NCBI RefSeq assembly: GCF_021538675.1 | Contig: NZ_JAJUKH010000008.1 | Coordinates: forward strand, 62,001 to 126,000 | Reading direction: 5' to 3' | Length of the DNA stretch: 64,000 nt | DNA from: Paenarthrobacter sp. AR 02 | Lineage (GTDB): Bacteria; Actinomycetota; Actinomycetes; Actinomycetales; Micrococcaceae | Shown here: in pieces, positions 52,796 to 60,050 of the stretch | Position numbering within the stretch: position 1 is the first letter of the stretch | How the letters are laid out: the number at the start of each line of letters is the position of its first letter | Program-made: the position numbers and the translations under genes | Notes under the pieces: model-generated | Seen by the model: the letters and a program-made list of their open reading frames with translations, nothing else | Databases searched by the model: none | Told to the model about the DNA's origin: nothing

Positions 52796-52836
52796 CAGAA
52801 AATGCCAATGTTCCTGACGAACATTGGCATTTTCTG
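52796..52836. terminator. AT-rich hairpin at the 3' end of the anti-sigma-like gene
   Basis: A perfect 18-bp stem (CAGAAAATGCCAATGTTC / GAACATTGGCATTTTCTG) with loop CTGAC. On the minus strand it directly follows the stop codon at 52837-52839. Its AT content is unlike the local DNA. Confidence 0.75.
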
Positions 52837-53634
52837 TCACTTCGAGGGGATGACGGGCGGTGAGGGTTCCAGGCGGATGGGAACGGGTACCGGGAGGTCC
52901 GACGGGCGAAGCTTTCCCGGGTCGATGGTAGGAGGAACCACGGCCGGAGGCGTCACGGGTACTGCCGGGGGTGTGGGAATGACCCCGTTGCCGGGCTCGC
53001 CCCGCGAGGGAACCTTGGGCGCTTTTGTTGCTGCGCTCCCGCCGGGTTGCGCCTGGGAACCGCGTTCATGGGCGCTTGGCTCCGGCAAAGCGGGCGACTG
53101 GCCGGGCTGGCTCTGCACAGGAGTGGGCCTGACGTCCCCGGAAGGCGACTCAGTGGTCGAACCCGCCGGGCCACCCTGTTTCGGAGCGGATCCCGCGCCG
53201 GGCGCCAGCTGTGAAACCACCGAACCGATGGCTGCCCCAAGATGCTGGAAAGCACCCGGGATGCCACCCTCGGACGCGGCCGCAGCCGTGGCACCGCCTG
53301 CCAGGGAGACAACAACGGCCAGGCCGGCAATGGCGGTGCGGCGCTTCTTCCGTCTCCGCGCGGAAAGTTCGTCGTGGGCGGCAGGTTCGTCGTGGGCGGC
53401 AGGTTCGGCGCGCGCGGCAAGTTCGTCGTGTGCGGCAGGTTCGTCACGCACCGCGGGGGCCGGGACCATCAGCGCCCGGACCGCTTCGGACGGCAAAGGC
53501 GCCGTGGCCGCCAGTGAGCGGAGTTCGAGCAGTTCGGCGCGGACCCCGGCGTCGCCCTCCAACCCGGAACCGGCCAACAAGTGGTCGATCGCTTCCGCGT
53601 CGTGCCGCCCGCGGGGCGGAAAATGTTCGCTCAT
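52837..53634 (-). CDS. Putative membrane anti-sigma factor
   Basis: A 265-residue single-pass protein. The cytoplasmic N-terminus (about 1-95) contains HDAEAIDHLLAGSG and degenerate EPAAHDEL-type octad repeats; a positive stretch RRRKKRRT precedes a membrane helix (about 100-120, AIAGLAVVVSLAGGATAAAA); the outside is Pro/Ser/Gly-rich. The gene overlaps the sigma-factor gene by 4 bp (ATGA), the usual arrangement of an ECF sigma and its anti-sigma. No zinc-binding HxxxCxxC motif is visible, so this is by context rather than by domain. Confidence 0.65.
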   Translation of the reverse strand: MSEHFPPRGRHDAEAIDHLLAGSGLEGDAGVRAELLELRSLAATAPLPSEAVRALMVPAPAVRDEPAAHDELAARAEPAAHDEPAAHDELSARRRKKRRTAIAGLAVVVSLAGGATAAAASEGGIPGAFQHLGAAIGSVVSQLAPGAGSAPKQGGPAGSTTESPSGDVRPTPVQSQPGQSPALPEPSAHERGSQAQPGGSAATKAPKVPSRGEPGNGVIPTPPAVPVTPPAVVPPTIDPGKLRPSDLPVPVPIRLEPSPPVIPSK

Positions 53635-54182
53635 GACGTGCCGTTCGTTTGTTGTGCCCGTTTCTTCAGTGCGCCCAATGCCCTGCGCTGCAACTGCTTC
53701 ACCGCTCCCTGCGACTTGCCCATGATGGCCGCTGTCTCCTCAACGGAAAGATCGGCAATGACCCTCAGCGCCAGCACTTCCCGATAGTCGTCCGCGAGGC
53801 CCTCCAGGAGGTCCGAGACCCCCAGGCCAGCGTCCCTCCCGAACGCCTGGTCCTCAGCCGACGGGGCGCGCCGGCCATCCAGGTCCTGCTCGTAAGGCGT
53901 GGAAGCGGGTGTTCGTGCACGTTTGCGGTAGTAGTCCACCATGCGGGCATGGGCAATGGAGAACAGCAGGGATTTTGCCCCTTGCAGCCCGCCTTGCAGT
54001 GTTTCGAGCTGCGGATGGAGGGCCAGGAAGACGTCCTGCGTGACGGCTTCGGGGTCGTCCACACCCCGGGCACGGAGGTAGCCGAAGACCGGCCCCGCGA
54101 AGCTGTTGTAGGCAGCCGTGAAGAGCAGCGCGGGGTCGTCCTGATCCGCCTGCACATATTCATCAGCCAAAGGGTTAAGCAC
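53631..54182 (-). CDS. RNA polymerase sigma-70 family (ECF-like) factor
   Basis: A 183-residue sigma factor with region 2 (ALLFTAAYNSFAGPVFGYLRARGVDDPEAVTQDVFLALHP ... SLLFSIAHARMVDYYRKRAR) and region 4 (LADDYREVLALRVIADLSVEETAAIMGKSQGAVKQLQRRALGAL). I choose the GTG at 54182, because GGAGG lies just before it; a GTG at 54203 would place that site inside the gene. The neighbouring genes (anti-sigma-like, then a secreted protein upstream) suggest an envelope-related regulon. Confidence 0.9.
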   Translation of the reverse strand: MLNPLADEYVQADQDDPALLFTAAYNSFAGPVFGYLRARGVDDPEAVTQDVFLALHPQLETLQGGLQGAKSLLFSIAHARMVDYYRKRARTPASTPYEQDLDGRRAPSAEDQAFGRDAGLGVSDLLEGLADDYREVLALRVIADLSVEETAAIMGKSQGAVKQLQRRALGALKKRAQQTNGTS

Positions 54183-54211
54183 CCGTGGACGCCTCCATCC
54201 CACGTTGAGTA

Positions 54212-54245
54212 GCGGGGCTCCTTGTCCTAAGCCAAGGAGCCCCGC
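54212..54245. terminator. Hairpin between the secreted-protein gene and the sigma-factor gene
   Basis: A 13-bp perfect stem (GCGGGGCTCCTTG / CAAGGAGCCCCGC) with an 8-base loop. On the minus strand it follows the secreted-protein gene; it may reduce readthrough into the sigma gene. Confidence 0.7.
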
Positions 54246-54269
54246 CTTTAAACCGTAGCCCCTGTCCGC

Positions 54270-54992
54270 TTAGCGGACAGAATCGAGGGAAGCTCCTGGA
54301 ACGGCCGGAACGTGGCTGGGAACCTGAACCGGGACTGCGGGTGCAGCCGGGGTCGCGGGAACCGCGGGGACACCTGGAACAGCCGGAACCGCGGGGACGG
54401 CAGGGACCGGGGGCGTCGCCGGCAGTCCGGAAGTGGCGGCAGCATCGACGTCGGCGTCTGCCTTCGCGGAGCCGTCCACCTTCAGACCGGCAGCCTTACC
54501 GGCGTCGACGACGGCCTGGCAGTGCGCCTGAACCTTTGCGTCGCCGCCCGCGGCAATGGTCAGGGACTTGAAGCCCTGGACCGTGGTGTCAGACTTGAGT
54601 CCGCCATTGAGGAATGACGTGCAGAGGCCGAAGGCCTCCGGTGAGGTGGCGAGGGCGCGCTGGGCTGTGGCCTTCGCGTCGGATACAGCGTCGGCGGCCT
54701 TTGCCTGGCCCGCATCGGCAGCGTCTGCGGCCTTGGACTGCGCGGTCCCGACGGCGTCAGCGGCCTTGGACTTGGCCGTTTCGGTCGCGGCGGCTGCTTC
54801 AGACGTGACTGCTTTGGCGGTGTTCCCGTCGACCGGGGCCGGAGCGCCAACAAAATCATGCGCCGTTTGCTGGAAACCGTGGGGAAGCGCGCCGTTGAAG
54901 GCAGCTACGCCTGTTCCGCCGGCGGCCACGGCTCCGGCGGCCAGGACGCCCGCGGCGACTTTGCTGGTGGCAAGGACAGTGAACAAGGACAT
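54270..54992 (-). CDS. Exported helical protein with Pro/Val-rich tail
   Basis: A 240-residue protein. MSLFTVLATSKVAAGVLAAGAVAAGGTGVAAF is a signal peptide or anchor. Residues about 60-110 are repeated KAADAVxxAxS-type heptads (AKSKAADAVGTAQSKAADAADAGQAKAADAV) that would form an extended helix. A segment with two Cys (FGLCTSFLNGG ... QAHCQAVVDAG) follows, then a tail of repeated PAVPAVPxVP. GGAGGG precedes the ATG. Similar genes are commonly found beside this type of sigma/anti-sigma pair in actinobacteria, which may control it. Function unknown. Confidence 0.75.
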   Translation of the reverse strand: MSLFTVLATSKVAAGVLAAGAVAAGGTGVAAFNGALPHGFQQTAHDFVGAPAPVDGNTAKAVTSEAAAATETAKSKAADAVGTAQSKAADAADAGQAKAADAVSDAKATAQRALATSPEAFGLCTSFLNGGLKSDTTVQGFKSLTIAAGGDAKVQAHCQAVVDAGKAAGLKVDGSAKADADVDAAATSGLPATPPVPAVPAVPAVPGVPAVPATPAAPAVPVQVPSHVPAVPGASLDSVR

Positions 54993-55274
54993 AAAACCCT
55001 CCGAAAAACTTGGGATTGCCCCGGCAGCTGTTGGGTCGCTGCCGGATGATCAATGCACGGGCATGACCCGTACACCCCCTACATCGCTGGGGACCGCGAC
55101 GAGGTTACGCACCTGCTGAAAGTTTTTTTGGCGGGCTTTATTCACACCGGCAGTTCTCCCCATGGCAGCCCTGCCTGGCACTGGTTATGCTCGGGAGACG
55201 CCTGGCGCCAAACTGGCCTGCAGGTTTTCAAATGTCGCTACGTTCAGGGGATACGTGATGGGACTGGTTTGGTA

Positions 55275-56468
55275 ATGGCACAGGGATTGGTGGGCGCCGA
55301 CGTCGGAGATCTCCGGCGGCTTTCGGCAGTAATGGACTCTGAGGCACAAAAGATCAGTGGCCTGCGGCAGCAGCTCAACGCATTGATCCAGCAAGGCAAC
55401 TACTGGCGGGGCAACGACGCCGACCGCTTCCGCAGTGCCTGGCACAGTGATCTCCAGGGCCGGCTGGGCGCCGCAGCAGCATGCCTCAAGGAGAACGCCC
55501 GGGCCTTGAAACTCAATGCCGAACAGCAGGAGCAAGCCTCCCTGGGCGGGCCGGGGCGTGGGCTGGGTGATGGAAAGGGCAGGAGCGGCTCAGGGACACT
55601 GGGTTTCACGTTTGATCCAACAACCTACGGCCCCGTCACAGTTGAAGGTGAGGGTTCTTTCGACAGCCAGGCAACGGGTGAAACGCATGGCTCCATGGGA
55701 CCGGGCGGGATCACAGTGGGCGGCTCCGGCGAAGCATCCACCGGCGGGCAGATGACGTGGGCGGCCAAGGGCGGATACGGGCCCATGGACACCACTGTCA
55801 CCAACGAAACGTTCGTGGGAGCCCGCGCCAACGGCGAGTTTGAGGCCAGCGTGCCGTTCGGGCTCGGACTCCCCCACGCCAGCGCCAACGGTGAAGCGTT
55901 TGCAGGGGCCGAGAACACCACCACGGTTCGCTCTGAGTTCTTTGACGGTTGGATTACCAACACCTCCACAACCCGGGCCATGACCGGGGTAGAGGCCAGC
56001 GCCCATGCCAACGCAAGCAGCCCCTTCCTCTTTTCCGGCGGCGGTGAGGGGTTCGCCGGCCAAAAGATCACCACGGACAATGAGACCGAGTTTGCCGGAG
56101 GCCTGTTCAGTGTGGGCCAAGGCGGAGAGCTGCGGGCCGGGGCATGGGCCAGCGCAGGTGAAGGCGAAGTCAGCGTCAAGAACAAGGACGTCACAGGCAG
56201 CGCGTTCAGCGCCGGCGCGGGTGCTGAACTGACCGGGAGCCAATACGTGGAAGTGCTGGGGCAGAAGATAACGCTCAACGGCACAGTTGCTGCGGGCGCA
56301 GGTGAGAGTCACTACTACACCGTCTCCTTGGACGAGGACGGGCTTACGCTCGGCGCAGGTGCCAAGATCACCGCAGAGCTGGGCCTGGGCGCAGGCGGCC
56401 AGATCACGCTCAGCCCCAAAGGGTTCATGGACTCCGTCACCGGTTTCATCGACTTCGTCAACAACTAG
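55275..56468 (+). CDS. WXG100-headed protein with glycine-rich C-terminal domain (putative type VII secretion substrate)
   Basis: A 397-residue protein. Residues 1-95 form a WXG100 helical hairpin: two helices flanking a turn with W44-R-G46 (QQGNYWRGNDADRFRSAW). After a Gly/Ser linker comes a 290-residue region of repeated beta-like Gly/Ala/Thr segments (EGEGSF, GEAFAGAENTTTV, GEGFAGQKITT, GGELRAGAWASAGEGEVSV, AGAGAELTG). There is no signal peptide, so export would need an ESX/type VII system, which is not in this window. The ATG at 55275 is set by the WXG domain. No nuclease, NADase or lipase motif is visible, so toxin activity is unproven. Confidence 0.75.
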   Translation: MAQGLVGADVGDLRRLSAVMDSEAQKISGLRQQLNALIQQGNYWRGNDADRFRSAWHSDLQGRLGAAAACLKENARALKLNAEQQEQASLGGPGRGLGDGKGRSGSGTLGFTFDPTTYGPVTVEGEGSFDSQATGETHGSMGPGGITVGGSGEASTGGQMTWAAKGGYGPMDTTVTNETFVGARANGEFEASVPFGLGLPHASANGEAFAGAENTTTVRSEFFDGWITNTSTTRAMTGVEASAHANASSPFLFSGGGEGFAGQKITTDNETEFAGGLFSVGQGGELRAGAWASAGEGEVSVKNKDVTGSAFSAGAGAELTGSQYVEVLGQKITLNGTVAAGAGESHYYTVSLDEDGLTLGAGAKITAELGLGAGGQITLSPKGFMDSVTGFIDFVNN

Positions 56469-56486
56469 GCTCCGAAAGGGCTCCCC

Positions 56487-56987
56487 GTGACATCGCAGCA
56501 GGTTTTCCCGTCCGAAGCATTCCCCGCGTACCCCACCATCAAACTCAACCCACCGGCCGGTTGGACCCAGCACGTTGTGCCCGAAGCGGTGGGAGCGTTG
56601 ATGGCACCGGCCATGGAAGGAAATTACACCGCGAACGTCGTCATCTCCGTCTCGCGCCGCCGCACGGGGTACGGGCTGCAGGACATTGCCGCATCGGTAG
56701 ACCAGTTCCTGGGATCCTTGCCCGAGGCTGTCCTTCTGGGTACCGAGCCGGTGACCATCAACGGCCGGGATTGGCACGTGCGGGAAGCCCGTTACACCCA
56801 CCCCCAGGCTGGATCCCTGGCGCAGTTCACCGCGGTCACCGTGGTTGACCAGAACGCTGCGGCGGATGTCGTCCAGCTGACCGGAAGCTGCCAGCCGCGC
56901 GAGGGCAATGCGGACCTGAAAGCGATCTACTCGGTGGTTGCGAGCGCCGACATCACACCAGCCCCCGGGCCTGCTCAATCAGCTTGA
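56487..56987 (+). CDS. LpqN/DcrB-like protein
   Basis: A 166-residue protein without signal peptide, 18 bp after the WXG100 gene and probably in one operon. The order of features (LNPPAGW, an early 'GNYTANVVISVSRRR' strand, QDIAASVDQFLGSLPEAVLLGTEPVTINGRDWHVREARYTHPQAGSLAQFTAVTVVDQ) is that of the LpqN/LpqT or DcrB (Mog1/PsbP-like) fold. DUF1795 proteins of the same fold are chaperones of secreted effectors in Gram-negative type VI systems, so a partner role for the upstream protein is possible. The 3' end overlaps the convergent Gfo/Idh gene by 35 bp. Confidence 0.7.
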   Translation: MTSQQVFPSEAFPAYPTIKLNPPAGWTQHVVPEAVGALMAPAMEGNYTANVVISVSRRRTGYGLQDIAASVDQFLGSLPEAVLLGTEPVTINGRDWHVREARYTHPQAGSLAQFTAVTVVDQNAAADVVQLTGSCQPREGNADLKAIYSVVASADITPAPGPAQSA

Positions 56988-57999
56988 GCACGGCCACCGA
57001 ATCAGCCGGATCAACAGGCAACGGGCGCGACGACGCCGTACCGCCGTCGTCGATCTTGTCCGCCAGCAACCGGTAGAACTCCGGATACGCTCCACGTTCG
57101 GTGGGGACCGTGGTGCGCTCGCCGTCTACCGCCAAGGTCCCATGGTTTTGCGCGGGCTCGACGCCGTACTCCGGGTCGGTGGGCAGCCCGCCTTCGGACA
57201 AGTAGGGTTCCTGCGGGTCCGCCCCGAACTTCACGAAACCGCCGCGGGTACCCAGAATCCGGAAGCGTGGACCGGGAAGCTGGCTGTTGAGGTTTATGGT
57301 CACGTGGCTGACCACTCCCGATCTGTGGTCGAGGACCAGGAATACGTCGTCGTCGGCGCTCTCCTGGGGGCGGCGGGCCCGGATCTCCGCGTGAGTCACT
57401 TCCGCCGGCCCGAAGAACCGTAAAGCCAGGTCCAGCACATGGGTGCCGAGGTCGAACAGCACCCCGCCCCCGTCCTCCGCCGTGGCACTGGCTTTCCATT
57501 CCTTCGCGATCGCCGGCGCCCACCGCTCCATCCCCGCTTCGAAACGGGTCACCGTCCCCAGCGTGCCGGCGTCGAGCAGTTTCTGCACGGTAAGGGCGTC
57601 GGCGTCCCAGCGCCGGTTTTGATAGACAGTGAGCACGCGACCCAGCTTCGCCGCGAGCCGGATCAGTTCCTCGCCTTGGTTGCTGTGGACCACGAACGGT
57701 TTATCCACGGCGACGTCCAGACCGGCTTCCAGCGCCGCTTTCGCGAGCGGGTAGTGGGTTGCGGGAGGTGTGCCAATGACGAGGAGATCCAGGTGGTCCG
57801 CGAGGGCCAGGACGCCATCGGGAGTGTCGACGATCTTTGCCTGCGGGTACCGGTCCTTCGCTTTGGCTTGGCGTGCCGCGTCCGATGTTGCAATGACGGC
57901 GAGCTCATACGCGGGGTTGGCGGCGATGAACGGAGCATGGAAAACACTGCCGGAGAGCCCGAAACCGGCAACGGCTGTGCGGATAGGCGTGGAAGTCAT
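56953..57999 (-). CDS. Gfo/Idh/MocA-family oxidoreductase
   Basis: A 348-residue NAD(P)-dependent sugar-type dehydrogenase. The nucleotide fold is RTAVAGFGLSGSVFHAPFIAANP; GTPPATHYPLAKAALEAGLDVAVDKPFVV contains the catalytic Lys (EKP-like DKP); YQNRRWDADALTVQKLLDAGTLG and GGVLFDLGTHVLDLALRFFG (GGxLxDxGxHxxD) complete the family signature. Substrate unknown; relatives oxidise myo-inositol, sugars or biliverdin-like compounds. It is monocistronic. Confidence 0.92.
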   Translation of the reverse strand: MTSTPIRTAVAGFGLSGSVFHAPFIAANPAYELAVIATSDAARQAKAKDRYPQAKIVDTPDGVLALADHLDLLVIGTPPATHYPLAKAALEAGLDVAVDKPFVVHSNQGEELIRLAAKLGRVLTVYQNRRWDADALTVQKLLDAGTLGTVTRFEAGMERWAPAIAKEWKASATAEDGGGVLFDLGTHVLDLALRFFGPAEVTHAEIRARRPQESADDDVFLVLDHRSGVVSHVTINLNSQLPGPRFRILGTRGGFVKFGADPQEPYLSEGGLPTDPEYGVEPAQNHGTLAVDGERTTVPTERGAYPEFYRLLADKIDDGGTASSRPLPVDPADSVAVLKLIEQARGLV

Positions 58000-58014
58000 G
58001 CCCCTAGGCTACCG

Positions 58015-58140
58015 ACCCTCGCTCACGAAACAGCCCCTTCCCGCGATCCCTCTCTCACCGGGTGAGAGAGGGATCGGCCCAAGGGGGAGGGATGTGAGAG
58101 AGGGATCGGTCCAAACGGGAGGGATGTGAGAGAGGGATCG
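58015..58140. repeat. 32-bp periodic intergenic repeat, locus 4
   Basis: Two direct units (GCTCAC at 58021, TCTCAC at 58053) and three inverted units (TGAGA at 58063, 58095 and 58127), all spaced 32 bp within each arm. The centre is a perfect 16-bp palindrome with one central base (58044-58076). In the inverted arm, GGGAGGGATGTGAGAGAGGG is repeated almost unchanged. Confidence 0.8.
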
Positions 58141-58149
58141 GGGTATGGC

Positions 58150-58224
58150 GAAGGCCGGGAACCAACCCCGAACCGATCGAACCGGATAAACCGATCAACA
58201 GGTTGGGCGTGGTTCCCGGCCTTC
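58150..58224 (-). terminator. Hairpin after the peptide ABC operon
   Basis: GAAGGCCGGGAACCA (58150-58164) and TGGTTCCCGGCCTTC (58210-58224) form a perfect 15-bp stem around a 45-base loop, 20 bases beyond the substrate-binding-protein stop codon on the minus strand. Confidence 0.65.
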
Positions 58225-58244
58225 AGGAAACTACAGCGGGCGGG

Positions 58245-59972
58245 CTACTTCTTGGTGCCCTTTTCCCAACCGATGGTGGTCCAGTCCGGAACGTTGGAGT
58301 TGCTCTTGAACAGGGCCGGGCCGTAGTTGGCCAGGCCCTTGTGCACGAACTGGATCTCCGGGCCATTCAGCACCGTACCCATGGAGAAGTACTTCTCCAT
58401 GTGCTTCTTTTCCACGTCCATGGCTGCCTTGTTGCGCTCTTTGTCGTCGGCAATGGAGGCCAGGCGCTTGATTTCAGCATCCAGCTCGGCGTCGCCCAGA
58501 CCGTTCTCGTTCGTGGAGGAATCGTAGAACTGCTTCACACCATCAGTGGCATCCGAACCAACGGTGTACCCGGAAATGGTGACATCGAAGTCGCGGGTAC
58601 CAATGACCTTGCCGAAGTCGGCGTCGCCGCGCTGGTCAATGGTCACGTCCATGCCGGCAGCCTGGAGCTGCTTCTGCAGGGTTTGTGAAGTGGCAGCGGT
58701 AGTGGGGTCATCGCCGAAGTTGGTGATCTTGAAAGCAACAGGAACACCATCCTTCGCCATGATGCCCTTGTCGTTGGCCGTGTAGCCGGCATCGGTCAGG
58801 ACCTTCTTGGCGGCGTCGGCGCCGGTGTCCTTCACCGGGTAGTTGTCCTGGTAGTACTGGGAGAACGGCATGAGCATCATGGAGCCCGAGCTCTCTTCCG
58901 ACCAGTTCAAGCCGTTGAAACGGACGTCGCGGATGGCTTTGCGGTCGACGGCGGTGAAGATCGCCTTGCGCACGGCCACGTCAGTCAGCGCGGGCTTCTT
59001 GGCGTTGAGGTTCAAGCCGCCGGCGAAGAGGCGCTGGCCGCGGCGGACGTCGGAGTCCTTGGTGCCTTCGAGCTGCTTGTAGCGGCCCAGGGTACGGCCG
59101 CTGGTTGCGTCGATTTCGCCGTTCTTGAACGCCGCGATGGTTGCACTCGGTTCCATCTGGCGCCAGATGATCCTGTCCAGGACCGGCTTCTGGCCCCACC
59201 ACTTGTCATTGGGAACCATGGTGACGGTCTTCGCCGTCGAGTCGTACTTCTCCACCTTGAACGGACCGGCCATCCACTCCGGGTGCATCTCGCCGGCGAA
59301 GCCCTTGTTGAAGATGTCGGCGGTGTTGATCGCGGGGTGGATCAGGCCGAAGAACAGGCTTTCCAGGGGGTAGACGGGCTGAGTGGTGGTGACGATGACT
59401 TCCTTGTCGTTGGCACCAGCCTTGACGGAATCAACGAAGGCGTAAGCGCCGGCGGTGACGATGTCGATGGACTTGTCCTCGCCTTTGAGCATGTTCCAGG
59501 TGTTCTGGAAGGTCTTGACGTCGATCGGCGTACCGTCGTTCCAGGTTGCCTTGTCATTAACCTTGATGGTGATGGTCTGCTTGCCGTCCTTGACTTCGCT
59601 CTTGACGTCCTCGCAGAAGTCCTTGTTGGGCGAAGCCTTGCCGTCAAAGTCCAGCTTCCAACAACCACCGATTCCGCCGCTGCTCATGCCTACCGGATTG
59701 ACCGGAGTCAGCAGGGCCGACGTGTCTGCGCTGTTGCCCACATTGGAGTTGTTATTGAAGTCTGGGCCGATGCTGCCTGTCGCCAGGGTGACCGTGCCGC
59801 CCTGGTCCAGGTCCTTCGTTTCCTTGGCGTTGACGCTGATCAGCTTGCTGATGTCACCGCCACTTTCTTCTGCCTTCTGGGAGGCAGGACCCGACGGCGT
59901 TCCCCCGCCGCAAGCGGTGAGCATGAGCGCTGCTGCGAGTGCTACGCCACCGATCGTCGTGTACTTCTTCAT
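58245..59972 (-). CDS. ABC peptide-type substrate-binding lipoprotein (SBP_bac_5)
   Basis: A 575-residue family-5 solute-binding protein. The lipobox LTAC places lipidation at Cys21 after an MKKYTTIGGVALAAALM signal. The middle shows KDGKQTITIKVNDKATWNDGTPIDVKTFQNTW, AIFTAVDRKAIRDV and the later DVTISGYTVGSDATDGVKQFYDS, typical of OppA/DppA proteins. It delivers a peptide or related solute to the permease encoded upstream. It is the last gene of the operon, 78 bp after the ATPase gene. Confidence 0.92.
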   Translation of the reverse strand: MKKYTTIGGVALAAALMLTACGGGTPSGPASQKAEESGGDISKLISVNAKETKDLDQGGTVTLATGSIGPDFNNNSNVGNSADTSALLTPVNPVGMSSGGIGGCWKLDFDGKASPNKDFCEDVKSEVKDGKQTITIKVNDKATWNDGTPIDVKTFQNTWNMLKGEDKSIDIVTAGAYAFVDSVKAGANDKEVIVTTTQPVYPLESLFFGLIHPAINTADIFNKGFAGEMHPEWMAGPFKVEKYDSTAKTVTMVPNDKWWGQKPVLDRIIWRQMEPSATIAAFKNGEIDATSGRTLGRYKQLEGTKDSDVRRGQRLFAGGLNLNAKKPALTDVAVRKAIFTAVDRKAIRDVRFNGLNWSEESSGSMMLMPFSQYYQDNYPVKDTGADAAKKVLTDAGYTANDKGIMAKDGVPVAFKITNFGDDPTTAATSQTLQKQLQAAGMDVTIDQRGDADFGKVIGTRDFDVTISGYTVGSDATDGVKQFYDSSTNENGLGDAELDAEIKRLASIADDKERNKAAMDVEKKHMEKYFSMGTVLNGPEIQFVHKGLANYGPALFKSNSNVPDWTTIGWEKGTKK

Positions 59973-60050
59973 GGTTTGCCCTTCATGTTTACGACTTGGA
60001 ATATTTTTGCGAGTTGAGACCAGGGATATATGTCAATGCGTCATGTGTTG

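Noticed and set aside
55053..55274. Longer N-terminus for the WXG100 protein
   Set aside because: The frame is open upstream but the added 74 residues lack coding character and would break the WXG100 layout, in which the tryptophan lies near residue 44.
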